Assembly (NCBI GenBank): GCA_002412425.1
Contig: DHVB01000037.1
Location: forward strand, 1 to 34,315
Reading direction: 5' to 3'
DNA length: 34,315 bases
Source of the DNA: Bacteroidales bacterium UBA5219
GTDB lineage: Bacteria > Bacteroidota > Bacteroidia > Bacteroidales > ML635J-15
Shown here one piece after another: positions 7,401-15,821 of this stretch. Numbering within the stretch: position 1 is the stretch's first letter; each line of letters opens with the position of its first letter. Both the position numbers and the translations under genes were made by a program. Under the pieces are notes generated by a model. That model made no database searches, was not told the DNA's origin, and was given only the letters and a program-made list of their open reading frames with translations.

Positions 7401-10048
7401 CACTGAAAATTTATGCAAGCTCGTATGCTAGCGAAAGCGACAAAGGCTCTGTTGAAATGCTTAAATTTTCGGCTTCAAAAGAAAAATACAATGTGGGCGA
7501 AACTGTAGAAATAGAATTCCCAGCACATACAGGTCATGCTTTAGTTAGTATAGAAAATGCCAATACAGTTTTAAATAGTTTTTGGGTAAAATCTGACGGT
7601 TCTAAACTAAAAGTCGAGTTTGAAGCTACTCAGGAAATGGCTCCTAATGTGTATGTTAACATTATTTATCTACAGGAACACTTGAGGACAATTAAAAATG
7701 ACAGACCATTGCGTATGTATGGAATTATTCCAATTTTTGTAGAAAATCCAGAAACTCATTTGAATCCTGAACTTGTGATGAATAATGAATTATTAGCCGA
7801 AAGTAAGGTAAAAATTCAAGTGAAAGAAAAAGATGGAAAACCTATGAGCTATACCCTAGCAATGGTTGACGAAGGTTTACTAAATTTAACAAAATTTAAA
7901 ACTCCAAATCCAGGGGCTTATTTCTACAGTAAGGAAGCTTTAGGTGTTAGAACTTGGGATATTTTCAACTATGTTATAGGTGCTTTTAAAATTGATGCTG
8001 GCAAAATGTTGAGTATTGGTGGTGGCGATGATGAAGTTGCACCCGAAGATTTAGCTCAAGCAAATAGATTTAGACCTATGGTAAAATATATCGGTCCTTT
8101 CGAGCTTAAAAAAGGTGAAACAAAAACTCACGAAATTCAATTACCACAATACATAGGTTCTGTTAGAACAATGGTAGTTGCTGCCGAAGGAAATGCCTTT
8201 GGTTCTGCAGAAAAAACCACTCCTGTAAAGAAACCTTTAATGATTTTAGGAACCGCTCCTCGCCGACTTGGAGTTAACGAAAGCTTTAAATTACCTGTAA
8301 CAGTGTTTGCTATGAAACCTGACGTTAAAAACGTTAAATTAACAATAAAAACTAACGAAATGCTAGAAGTTGTAGGCTCAAGCTCTGCTACTGTTAATTT
8401 TATAAAAGAAGGCGAAAAAATTCATAATTTTAGCTTAAAGTCTAATACAAAAACAGGAATTGCTAAAATTGAAATTATTGCAACTAGCGGATCTCATGTG
8501 TCTAAATATAATGTTGAATTAGATGTGAAGCATGTTAATACAAAAGTTGCTGAAATTATAGATGAAATGAGTGGACAAAACGAAGTAAATATTACTTTTG
8601 ATGCTGATGGAATTACAGGAAGCAACGAAGCTTACTTAGAAATTTACAATATTCCACCTATGAATTTAGAATACAGATTAAATTTCTTAAAAACTTATCC
8701 TCACGGATGTTTAGAACAAATTGTTTCTGCTGTATTTCCACAATTATATTTAGATGCTTTTATGGAATTAACCGCAGAGCAAAAGGCTGAAATACAGACA
8801 AATATCAATGCTTGCTTAAACAAATTGAATAAGTACCAAACAGCAAGTGGTGGTTTTGCTTATTGGGCAGGATTAAACGAAGTATCGGAATGGGCAACAA
8901 ACTATGCCGGACATTTTATGTTAGAAGCTGAAAAATCGGGATATACTGTAAATTCAAGTGTTAAATCCAATTGGTTAAAATATCAAAAGCAAAAAGCTTC
9001 TAAATGGGTTGATGACGGCAATACATCTCAATTAACTCAAGCTTATCGTTTATATACTTTAGCTTTAGCAAAACAAGCTGATAGATCGGCAATGAATAGA
9101 TTAAAAGAATCGAAAATTCAATCTGCTACAGCTTGGCGTTTAGCAAGTGCTTATGCTTTAATTGGAAATACAAGCATTGCAAAATCGATGATTGCTAAAT
9201 TAAATACTAATGTAAATTCGTATTACGAACTATCAGGAACTTTTGGTTCAGGTATTCGCGACAAAGCAATGATTTTAGAAACATTGATAGAACTTGGAGA
9301 AAAAGAAAAAGCATTTATGGTTTTAAAAGACATTGCTGAGTTTATGGGTTCAAATCAATATGCTTCTACTCAAACATCTGCTTATGCCCTATTAGCTTCG
9401 GCTAAATATGTGAAAAAATGGGCGGTTTCAGAGATTATTGAATGTAATTACACATTTAATGGTACCAAGTATAGTGTAAAAACAAATAAGCCTGTATATA
9501 AGACAAAATTAAAGATTTTTGAAAATGAAAAAAATAATTTTGTATTAAACCCAACTGAAAACAATTCTTATTTTGTAAGAATTATTAAAAAAGGTATTCC
9601 AGAAATTGAACATGAAACAGCTGGTTCGTCAAATATAAATATGAGTATTAAATACACAAGTTTGACAGGTAATCCTATTGATATTACTAATATCCCACAA
9701 GGAACCGACTTTGTTGCAACTGTTACTATTTCTAATGTCAGCAACTTAGCTAGTTTGGATAATGTTGCATTGTCTCAAGTATTTCCATCTGGTTGGGAAA
9801 TTATAAACTCTAGAATGTTTACTACACAATTAGGAGATGACTCCTACTACACTTACCAAGATATTAGAGATGACAGAGTATTGACATACTTTAATATTTA
9901 TAACAAATACACATACACATATAGAGTAATGCTTACAGCTGCTTATGAAGGAAAATATTACTTGCCTGCAACTGTTTGTAAAACAATGTATGATGATTCT
10001 AATTTTGCTAGGACAAAAGGACAATGGATAACTGTTAGTGGGTTTTAG
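4481..10048 (+). CDS. bacterial alpha-2-macroglobulin family protein with CLEQ thioester
   Basis: A very large (1855 aa) envelope protein. Bacterial alpha-2-macroglobulins are thought to trap proteases in the periplasm through a reactive thioester. Residues 1-28 are a single hydrophobic segment after MNKTRIF, without a lipobox Cys, so an uncleaved inner-membrane anchor or a signal peptide is likely. MG-type beta domains follow. The bait/MG region has the family motif FIYGERGVWRPGDSIYLGF, and the C-terminal alpha/alpha toroid contains the thioester motif HGCLEQ (Cys1410, Gln1413), with all residues needed for a thioester. An insert at 481-514 consists almost only of Tyr and Asp and is bracketed by Cys453 and Cys516 (see findings). 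The family partner PBP1C (pbpC), often adjacent in Proteobacteria, is not in this window. The gene stands alone after clpC and ends at a strong hairpin. Confidence 0.93.
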   Translation: MNKTRIFYWISGAILLGVVIFAIVSMFGSDKKVKLSDPSLYKDYIAAYSNFVISKNDVITVQLTDEFAYKVKSQKTKILTIEPKVKGELTWKENNIIEFKPEKPLQSGQAYCVKLNLRKLDSSVPKELKEFVFKVQVKHQFIDLNIDKVVTTDRDNFTKQNVGGTIKLTDSESLENIKKCISAELNGKKLDIEIESSNNNEFEFLIKDITRTNNSQTLKITCNGKEINSNSKFSREIEIPELGVFKVLDIQVNQYPEQYVNIIFSDPVKEDQLLEGIVDIEDVYNLKYIIVDNNVKIIPSDRLDNDYLLNISGVKNIHDKYLDEPVSKELNFKMRKPELAFDNDGVILPTSSQGQVISFQAVNIKTVHIRVIKIFQNNILQFLQDNSLDESYSLNRVGRVVKTQTLSLEQADIDDIGEWNTYFLNLSDLIEPDPGAIYRIEIGFIKENAIYPCDNSTNKDNKEDDNLNKIDADSEWKWFTDYYYSDYSSDYYYDDEYYYYDDYYYDDYENSYDDPCKSEYYGYRKALKFNILATNIGIVSKIGSDNKVFAFVTNILTAEPITGAEVLAYDYQQQVIAKATTNTNGQAELIISNNLKPYFIVASFNNQKSYLKLEYYNSLSTSEFDVWGDSSQEGTKAFIYGERGVWRPGDSIYLGFILHETYNPIPEGHPIVLEVKNPKGQLVYTGKQNKNKKGFHVFKFKTEPNDPTGYYNAKFIIGGKVFTKSLMVETIRPNRLSVELGLDKNYLKGNSTVNAMVSAKWLHGAPAVDLQTTIVMSLERKYTPFQKYEDYCFENQTANFNFNSQTIASGKTNADGEFKQLLKFNDIKNAPGVLNATLTTKVFEKGGEFSIDESTAVYYPYDAFVGVKVKESDEYSYSLPTGKNLNLDIVLLDLNQKLIAENRDLEISMYKLDYSWWYDFQRDGVDYISANYNNAIFRENQKCKNGKSNFGFIINESGNYVIAVKDLKGKHIAALKIYASSYASESDKGSVEMLKFSASKEKYNVGETVEIEFPAHTGHALVSIENANTVLNSFWVKSDGSKLKVEFEATQEMAPNVYVNIIYLQEHLRTIKNDRPLRMYGIIPIFVENPETHLNPELVMNNELLAESKVKIQVKEKDGKPMSYTLAMVDEGLLNLTKFKTPNPGAYFYSKEALGVRTWDIFNYVIGAFKIDAGKMLSIGGGDDEVAPEDLAQANRFRPMVKYIGPFELKKGETKTHEIQLPQYIGSVRTMVVAAEGNAFGSAEKTTPVKKPLMILGTAPRRLGVNESFKLPVTVFAMKPDVKNVKLTIKTNEMLEVVGSSSATVNFIKEGEKIHNFSLKSNTKTGIAKIEIIATSGSHVSKYNVELDVKHVNTKVAEIIDEMSGQNEVNITFDADGITGSNEAYLEIYNIPPMNLEYRLNFLKTYPHGCLEQIVSAVFPQLYLDAFMELTAEQKAEIQTNINACLNKLNKYQTASGGFAYWAGLNEVSEWATNYAGHFMLEAEKSGYTVNSSVKSNWLKYQKQKASKWVDDGNTSQLTQAYRLYTLALAKQADRSAMNRLKESKIQSATAWRLASAYALIGNTSIAKSMIAKLNTNVNSYYELSGTFGSGIRDKAMILETLIELGEKEKAFMVLKDIAEFMGSNQYASTQTSAYALLASAKYVKKWAVSEIIECNYTFNGTKYSVKTNKPVYKTKLKIFENEKNNFVLNPTENNSYFVRIIKKGIPEIEHETAGSSNINMSIKYTSLTGNPIDITNIPQGTDFVATVTISNVSNLASLDNVALSQVFPSGWEIINSRMFTTQLGDDSYYTYQDIRDDRVLTYFNIYNKYTYTYRVMLTAAYEGKYYLPATVCKTMYDDSNFARTKGQWITVSGF

Positions 10049-10050
10049 TC

Positions 10051-10104
10051 AGTTAAAAGCACACGCTCATTTCGACTTCGCTCAATGAGCGTGTGCTTTT
10101 AACT
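10051..10104. terminator. perfect 21-bp hairpin between convergent genes, probable bidirectional terminator
   Basis: The arms at 10051-10071 and 10084-10104 are exact reverse complements with a 12-nt loop. The inner stem is GC-containing (GCACACGCTCATT). The outer part is A-rich on the left and T-rich on the right (GCTTTTAAC), which gives a U-tract-like end in both directions. It starts 3 nt after the alpha-2-macroglobulin stop and covers the stop codon of the convergent yhbP-like gene. The end sequence also resembles an intergenic repeat at 15586. Confidence 0.75.
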
Positions 10105-10545
10105 TTCAACTGATTTTTTCCATTCTAGTTTTGTCCCAAATCCTAGTCTATTGTCTGTCATTTTTAGTTCGGTAAGTTTTAGTATCCATAAATCTGAGTT
10201 TACAATGACTGCAAAAGGGAATTTTGCCAAATATTTTAGTCTATATTTTAAATTTTCTGTATTTTCGACTTTTTGCATTTCTCCAACAAACTGCAGACCT
10301 CTAATTTTGCCAACAATTTTTGTTTCTAAAACTATTGAGCCAGAGACTATAGGGTTTTTCTCCACCATTTTTATATGCTTAGTATCAGTACTCGATGTAA
10401 AAATCAAAGCCCCTTCGCTTTCTACAAATGCATAAAAACAATTAAAACACCAAGATTCAGAATCTACACAAGTCGCTATAGTAGCAACATGATGTTGATT
10501 TATAAACTTTACAACTCTTTCTGGAATATTATTATTACTCATCAT
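10099..10545 (-). CDS. YhbP-like (UPF0306) split-barrel protein
   Basis: A 148-residue protein of the FMN-binding split-barrel (pyridoxamine-phosphate-oxidase-like) superfamily, closest in my recognition to E. coli YhbP/UPF0306. Matching features are an N-terminal helix with QHHVATIATC (17-26), W32CFNCFYAF, the HIKM segment near 57-60, the core IRGLQFVGE (81-89), and the C-terminal signature MTDNRLGFGTKLEW (129-142). The length equals that of the family. The biochemical role of YhbP is not established; flavin or related cofactor binding is inferred from the fold only. The start overlaps the end of the upstream U32 gene by 11 nt, implying coupled translation; two consecutive Met codons make the exact start ambiguous by one residue. 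In E. coli, yhbP also sits next to U32 peptidase-family genes. Confidence 0.85.
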   Translation of the reverse strand: MMSNNNIPERVVKFINQHHVATIATCVDSESWCFNCFYAFVESEGALIFTSSTDTKHIKMVEKNPIVSGSIVLETKIVGKIRGLQFVGEMQKVENTENLKYRLKYLAKFPFAVIVNSDLWILKLTELKMTDNRLGFGTKLEWKKSVES

Positions 10546-11830
10546 TATTTATTTGATATTTACGTTCTCTATTTCGTTTTTTAAGTTCTTCTGTATCTTC
10601 TAATTTGTAGAGTTTATCCCCTCTCCTAACCAATTCATCAGTTTTAATGGAAAACAAATCGCCTTGCTTTACTTTTTTTACAGATTTTTGTTCAAAATGA
10701 ATTTCTTCTACAAATTGCTGTACAACTCCTGTGGTTGGTCCTAAAATTACTATTTCATCACTTACGAGTAATTCTTCATCAGTTTCTAATTTAATTTCAG
10801 CTACTCCTATATTTGAGTAATAGTTCAAAATCTTTCCTAAAAACACTTTGGTTTTTGTTGCTTTAGAACCATGCTGTTTTGCCCATTCTCCAAGTCTTTG
10901 ACCAAGATAATATCCATTCCAAAATCCACGATTAAAAACTGTACTTAATCTTTTTGTCCATTCATCAATTTTTTCTTGATTATAAGTATTGTCCAATACC
11001 GATTTTATTGCTTGGTCATAACATTCAACAACTGTTTTAACATATTCAGCAGAACGAGCTCTTCCTTCAATTTTTAAAACACTTACACCTGCATCAATAA
11101 TTTTATCAATAAAAGAAATTGTACATAAATCTTTTGGCGACATTAAATATTCATTATCAACCTCAATTTCAGTATCAGATTCTTTGTCTTTCAAAATATA
11201 AGTTCTTCTGCAATTTTGTAAGCATGCACCACGATTTGCTGAGTGATGAAATTCGTGCAAACTCATATAACATTTTCCTGAAATTGCCATACATAAAGCT
11301 CCATGACAAAATACTTCGATTTCTACAAGTTTGCCATTAGGTCCTTTTATATTTCTTTGTTTGATTTGATAGGTAATATCTGCAACTTGGTCAAGGCTAA
11401 GTTCACGAGCAGTAACCATAACATCGCAAAACTGAGAATAAAACTCAACCGCTTCAATATTTGCAATATTTAATTGTGTTGAAGCATGAACCTCCACTCC
11501 TTTTTCGCGTGCATATTTCATTACAGCAACATCAGAAACAATAACTGCACTAACTTTCACTTCGGCAGCAGCATCAATTATCTGTCGCATTGTGTCTAAT
11601 TCGCCATCGTAAATAACAGTATTTACAGTTAAATAAGTGTTTACGCCTGCTTCATTGCAAATGTTTACAATTTTTCTTAAATCTTCAAAAGTAAAATTAA
11701 TTGAAGAACGTGATCTCATGTTTAAATTTCCAATTCCAAAATAAACAGAGTTTGCTCCAGCTTGAATGGCTGCCATAAGCGACTCGTAAGAACCCACTGG
11801 TGCCATTAAATCTATGTTTTTTCTTTGCAT
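10535..11830 (-). CDS. peptidase U32 family protein, TrhP/YegQ-like
   Basis: A 431-residue U32-family protein. Members once called collagenase-like proteases include enzymes of prephenate-dependent RNA hydroxylation (TrhP for tRNA ho5U34, RlhA for 23S rRNA) and UbiU/UbiV. The N-terminal TIM-barrel-like domain begins LMAPVGSYESLMAAIQAGANSVYFG. The family Cys cluster is complete: Cys175 and Cys180 in CHGALC, Cys187 in SGKCYMS, and Cys203/Cys207 in SANRGACLQNCRR, then the KIEGRARSAEYVKTVVECYR-like segment. A C-terminal beta domain (about 330-425) is present, as in TrhP and unlike the shorter UbiU/V type. An RNA-hydroxylation role similar to TrhP is the best guess but rests on length and architecture. 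It lies 20 nt downstream of lon and overlaps the yhbP-like gene. Confidence 0.85.
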   Translation of the reverse strand: MQRKNIDLMAPVGSYESLMAAIQAGANSVYFGIGNLNMRSRSSINFTFEDLRKIVNICNEAGVNTYLTVNTVIYDGELDTMRQIIDAAAEVKVSAVIVSDVAVMKYAREKGVEVHASTQLNIANIEAVEFYSQFCDVMVTARELSLDQVADITYQIKQRNIKGPNGKLVEIEVFCHGALCMAISGKCYMSLHEFHHSANRGACLQNCRRTYILKDKESDTEIEVDNEYLMSPKDLCTISFIDKIIDAGVSVLKIEGRARSAEYVKTVVECYDQAIKSVLDNTYNQEKIDEWTKRLSTVFNRGFWNGYYLGQRLGEWAKQHGSKATKTKVFLGKILNYYSNIGVAEIKLETDEELLVSDEIVILGPTTGVVQQFVEEIHFEQKSVKKVKQGDLFSIKTDELVRRGDKLYKLEDTEELKKRNRERKYQINNDE

Positions 11831-11850
11831 TTTTTAAATTTTGTGCAAAA

Positions 11851-14298
11851 TTACAATTTTTTTGCGTTTTTCACCTTTTGTTTTAATAAAGCAATATCAA
11901 GAACTTCAGAAATATTAGAAACATAATGGAATTTTAAACCTTTGATATAAATATCTTTTATTTCTGTAATATCTTTTTCGTTTTCTTTTGATAGAATAAT
12001 TTCTTTTATTCCTGCACGTTTTGCTGCTAATATTTTTTCTTTAATTCCACCAACAGGTAAAACTTTTCCTCTAAGTGTAATTTCGCCAGTCATTGCAATT
12101 TTATTTGCAACTTTACGCTGAGTAAATGCAGAAGCTATTGCTGTAGCCATTGTAATACCAGCCGAAGGTCCGTCTTTTGGAATTGCCCCTTCTGGAACAT
12201 GAAGATGTATATTATAAGTTTCGAAAAGTTTAGGGTCAATATCATAGACTTCTGCATTTGCTTTAATATATTGAAGTGCAATAGTTGCAGATTCTTTCAT
12301 CACATCTCCAAGATTTCCTGTAATAGTCAATTCGCCCTTGCCTTTCGACAAACTTGTTTCAATATATAAAATATCGCCACCAACCGCTGTCCAAGCAAGT
12401 CCTGTAACTACTCCTGCAATTTCAGAATCTTGATATTCTTCTTTCAGGAATTTTTCTTGCCCTAAGTATTCTACTATATCAGCTTCTGTAATTTTGTTTG
12501 GAACTTCTTCATTTAATCCAATTTTTAAAGCTATTTTTCTAATAATTTTAGCGATATTTTTATCTAAACCTCTTACTCCAGATTCGCGAGTATAGCCTTC
12601 AATTATTTTAACTAAGGCTTTATCATCTATTTTAAGTTTTAAATCTTTGAGTCCATGATTTTCTAATTGTTTTGGTATTAGATGTCGCTTAGCAATTTGT
12701 ATTTTTTCCTCAATAATATAACCGCTAATTTCTATCATTTCCATTCTGTCACGAAGTGCAGGACTTATAGTTTGAACATTGTTTGCTGTTGCAATAAACA
12801 TAACTTTTGACAAGTCATATTCTATTTCAACAAAATTATCATGAAATTCTGTATTTTGTTCAGGGTCTAAAACTTCTAAAAGTGCAGAGGAAGGGTCGCC
12901 TTTAAAGTCGCTACCTACTTTATCAATTTCGTCAAGCACAAACACAGGATTTGAAGATTTTGCCTTTTTTATATTTTGCAAAATACGTCCTGGCATCGCT
13001 CCTATATATGTTTTTCTATGTCCACGAATTTCTGCTTCGTCATGCACTCCACCTAAAGACATTCTAATATATTTTTTGCCCAAAGCTCTGGCAACACTTT
13101 TACCTAAAGAAGTTTTTCCTACTCCTGGAGGTCCGTACAAAAAAAGAATTGGAGCTTTTAAGTCGCCTTTTAATTTTAAAACTGCTAAATGTTCAATAAT
13201 TCTTTCTTTAACTTTTTCCAAGCCAAAATGGTCTTCGTCTAAAACTTTTTGAGCATGTTTTAAATCAAAATTATCAACAGTATATTCACTCCAAGGCAAG
13301 TCGAGCAAAGTATGCAAATAATTTAACTGCACAGAAAATTCCGCAGAAGCAGTATTTAAAGTTTGTAGTTTTTTCAATTCTCTTTCAAAATGCTCTTTTA
13401 CTTCTTTTTTCCAAACTTTTGATTTTGCTTTTTCTTCTAATTCTTTAATTTCTTGTTCAGCTGGTCCACCACCCAATTCTTGCTGAATAGTTTTTATTTG
13501 CTGATGAAGAAGATATTCTTTTTGTTGCTTGTCAATTTCTTTTTTAACTTTAATTTGAATATCATTTTTCAATTCCAACATTTGCACTTGATTGACAAGT
13601 ATTCCTAAAAGTTTTTCAGCTCTTTTGTATAAACTATTTTCTGTTAAAAGCTTTTGTTTTTCAGCAGTTTCAATATCTGAATTTGAACAAATAAAGTTTA
13701 TTAAAAAACTTGGATTATCAATATTTTTAATAGCAAAAGAAGCTTCTTGAGGTATGCTAGCACTAAGTTTAATAATTTTTAGCGACATATCTTTCAAAGA
13801 AGAAACTATTGCTTGAAAACTTCTTTTGCTTTCAATAGTTTTATCTTCTGCAATATAACTTACCGTAGCCATGTGATATGGTTCGTCTGTTAAATATTGA
13901 TTTATGTTAAAACGTTTTTTCCCTTGAATAATAACAGAAATTGTGTCATCAGGCATTTCTATAACTTTCAAAATCTCTGCTAAAGTCCCTACTTTATAAA
14001 TATCATCTGGTTTTGGGTCTTCAATTTCTAATTCTTTTTGAGCTACTGCTCCAAAAAACTTAGTGGTTTTGTGAATATCTTTAATAAGTTTAAAAGACTT
14101 GCTTCGACCAATAGTTAGTGGAATTACCACACCAGGAAACAATACAGTATTTCGCAAAGGCAAAATAGGCAAAGTCTCAGGGTGATTAGTATCATCTTCC
14201 TCCTCGTTAAATTCGGTTACTATAGGGATAAATTCCGCTTCTTCTTTTCCTGCTCCCATAATTATTTTTAAAAATTCGTTATCTAAAGTTTTTGTCAT
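11851..14298 (-). CDS. lon: ATP-dependent protease Lon (LonA)
   Basis: A cytoplasmic AAA+ serine protease degrading misfolded and regulatory proteins. The 815 residues follow the LonA plan. The N-terminal substrate-binding domain starts with LPILPLRNTVLFPGVVIPL (about 43-61). A coiled-coil segment (about 240-310, rich in Lys/Glu/Gln) follows. The AAA+ domain has Walker A GPPGVGKT at 389-396 and the GGVHDEAEIRGHRKTYIGAMPG segment. The C-terminal peptidase has the catalytic dyad Ser712 in DGPSAGITM and Lys755 in GGIKEK. The Ser-to-Lys distance (43) equals that of E. coli Lon. Nothing is missing. It lies 91 nt downstream of the GlmU-like gene and 20 nt upstream of the U32 gene, so all four minus-strand genes may share transcription. 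Confidence 0.97.
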   Translation of the reverse strand: MTKTLDNEFLKIIMGAGKEEAEFIPIVTEFNEEEDDTNHPETLPILPLRNTVLFPGVVIPLTIGRSKSFKLIKDIHKTTKFFGAVAQKELEIEDPKPDDIYKVGTLAEILKVIEMPDDTISVIIQGKKRFNINQYLTDEPYHMATVSYIAEDKTIESKRSFQAIVSSLKDMSLKIIKLSASIPQEASFAIKNIDNPSFLINFICSNSDIETAEKQKLLTENSLYKRAEKLLGILVNQVQMLELKNDIQIKVKKEIDKQQKEYLLHQQIKTIQQELGGGPAEQEIKELEEKAKSKVWKKEVKEHFERELKKLQTLNTASAEFSVQLNYLHTLLDLPWSEYTVDNFDLKHAQKVLDEDHFGLEKVKERIIEHLAVLKLKGDLKAPILFLYGPPGVGKTSLGKSVARALGKKYIRMSLGGVHDEAEIRGHRKTYIGAMPGRILQNIKKAKSSNPVFVLDEIDKVGSDFKGDPSSALLEVLDPEQNTEFHDNFVEIEYDLSKVMFIATANNVQTISPALRDRMEMIEISGYIIEEKIQIAKRHLIPKQLENHGLKDLKLKIDDKALVKIIEGYTRESGVRGLDKNIAKIIRKIALKIGLNEEVPNKITEADIVEYLGQEKFLKEEYQDSEIAGVVTGLAWTAVGGDILYIETSLSKGKGELTITGNLGDVMKESATIALQYIKANAEVYDIDPKLFETYNIHLHVPEGAIPKDGPSAGITMATAIASAFTQRKVANKIAMTGEITLRGKVLPVGGIKEKILAAKRAGIKEIILSKENEKDITEIKDIYIKGLKFHYVSNISEVLDIALLKQKVKNAKKL

Positions 14299-14389
14299 AA
14301 TGTCAAATTGTCATAAGTTTATAATAAAACATAAGTATCCTTAATAAGCAATACTTGTGCCATATAAAACATAAAAGAAATAATTTTGT

Positions 14390-15553
14390 TTAAAAATTCC
14401 TATACTTTGCTGTTATATCAAAGACATGAGCCAGAATTTGCTTATCTATTTCTGTTAGTTGTACATTTCTCCTTTCCATCACTTTTGTCATAACTTCGAA
14501 AGCAGTTTCTGTCTTATATACTGACAAACCGGCATGTCCTCCCCAAGAAAACGAAGGAATAAAGTTTCGTGGAAAGCCTGCTCCAAAAATATTTGCCGAC
14601 ACTCCAACTACTGTTCCTGTGTTAAACATGGTATTTATTCCGCATTTTGAATGATCGCCCATTATCAATCCACAAAACTGCAAGCCTGTGCTTACAAATC
14701 TTTCTTTTTCGTAATCCCAAAGTTTAACAATAGCATAATTATTTTTTAAATTTGAATTATTGCTATCAGCACCGAGATTGCACCATTCGCCAATTACAGA
14801 ATTTCCTAAAAAGCCATCGTGAGCTTTGTTTGAATGTGCAAAAAATACAGAATTATTAATTTCTCCACCAACTTTACAGCTTGGTCCTATCGTTGTTGGT
14901 CCATAAATTTTAGCACCCATTTTAAGTTCAGAATTTTCGCAAATTGCAAATGCACCTCTAATATGAGAACCTTCCATTATTTTTGCATTCTTGCCAATAT
15001 ATACAGGTCCATCGTTAGTGTTTATGCTTGCACATTCCACAAAACAGCCTTCTTCAACAAAAACTGGATATTTTCCAAAAACTGTATTTGTAGAACTTAA
15101 TTTTTGACTTTTTCGACCTTTAGTGATAATGTCAAAATCTTGCTTAATCAGTTCTCCATTAAAAGTAAAAACATCAGTATTGGAATTAATTATTAAAACT
15201 TCGCCTTTAAACTCAATTTTAGTTTTTGGAATGTCTTCAAGATTATCCGAGCAAGAATAAGCAATAATATTTTCGTCTTTTACTAAGCAAGCGTCTTTTA
15301 ACTTTAAAATTTCGCCTACTAGCTCTGGATTTGGAATTATTTGAGCATTAATTACTATATTTTCATTTTCTATTTTAAGACTGTACTTAGCTTGCAAATA
15401 CTCTTGTGTAAGAACAGAAACCTTTTGATTTAGGTAAAATTCCCATTTTTCTTTAAGAGTTAAAATTCCTATTCTATAATCAGCCAAAGCTCTTGTAAAG
15501 GTAAGAGGTAGAAATTTTTGATGTTTATTAAAATCTGATAATATGAAATTCAT
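14390..15553 (-). CDS. Bacteroidota 'alternative GlmU' family nucleotidyltransferase/acetyltransferase-like protein
   Basis: A 387-residue protein of the GlmU-like family typical of Bacteroidota. The N-terminal half opens with LPLTFTRALADYRIGILTLKEKWE, the signature of this family. It lacks the classical nucleotidyltransferase glycine-rich loop (LAAGxGTRM) of true GlmU. The C-terminal half (about 165-345) is a left-handed beta-helix of hexapeptide-like turns, for example VYIGKNAKIMEGSHIRG, GAKIYGPTTIGPSCKVGG and NSVIGEWCNLGADSNNSNLK, ending near WGGHAGLSVYKTETA. It is presumed to act on sugar phosphates or UDP-sugars, possibly UDP-GlcNAc synthesis for peptidoglycan and LPS. Substrate and reaction are inference from family naming. 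It is the first gene of a minus-strand series leading into lon. Confidence 0.85.
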   Translation of the reverse strand: MNFILSDFNKHQKFLPLTFTRALADYRIGILTLKEKWEFYLNQKVSVLTQEYLQAKYSLKIENENIVINAQIIPNPELVGEILKLKDACLVKDENIIAYSCSDNLEDIPKTKIEFKGEVLIINSNTDVFTFNGELIKQDFDIITKGRKSQKLSSTNTVFGKYPVFVEEGCFVECASINTNDGPVYIGKNAKIMEGSHIRGAFAICENSELKMGAKIYGPTTIGPSCKVGGEINNSVFFAHSNKAHDGFLGNSVIGEWCNLGADSNNSNLKNNYAIVKLWDYEKERFVSTGLQFCGLIMGDHSKCGINTMFNTGTVVGVSANIFGAGFPRNFIPSFSWGGHAGLSVYKTETAFEVMTKVMERRNVQLTEIDKQILAHVFDITAKYRNF

Positions 15554-15585
15554 TATTTATTTTTTTTACAAAGATAGAAAATAAA

Positions 15586-15737
15586 TCAGTTAAAAGTTAA
15601 AAGTTGAACCGAGTTTACGAGCTCACCGAAGGTAAAGTTAAAAGTGCTTGTCGCGTCCTAAGAAAAGTTGACACATTTTGTTATAAAATCGACTTTATGA
15701 ACTTTATGAACTTTTAACTTTATAAACTCAGGTCACC
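15586..15737. repeat. repeat-rich intergenic spacer with imperfect inverted repeat
   Basis: This spacer between rpmE2 and the GlmU-like gene holds no ORF. At 15586-15607 is TCAGTTAAAAGTTAAAAG followed by TTGA. The segment 15611-15644 (GAGTTTA..., ending GTAAAGTTAAAAG) has an interrupted inverted counterpart at 15711-15729 (CTTTTAACTTTATAAACTC), and ACTTTATGA is tandemly repeated just before it. A close relative of the first motif, TCAGTTGAAAGTTAAAAG, is present on the minus strand at 10096-10113. I read it as a dispersed REP/MITE-like intergenic element. A remnant of an insertion-sequence end is possible at about 15650-15675. Confidence 0.5.
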
Positions 15738-15760
15738 AGTTGGATGCTTATAAAACACCG

Positions 15761-15793
15761 AAAAAAAGCCTCGCTAAATAATTAACGAGGCTT
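15761..15793 (-). terminator. rho-independent terminator of rpmE2
   Basis: Read on the minus strand, AAGCCTCG (15786-15793) pairs with CGAGGCTT (15766-15773) across a 12-nt loop, directly followed by a run of T (15761-15767). It begins about 29 nt after the rpmE2 stop. Confidence 0.78.
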
Positions 15794-15821
15794 CCAAAAC
15801 ATTGTTATATATACTTATAAA

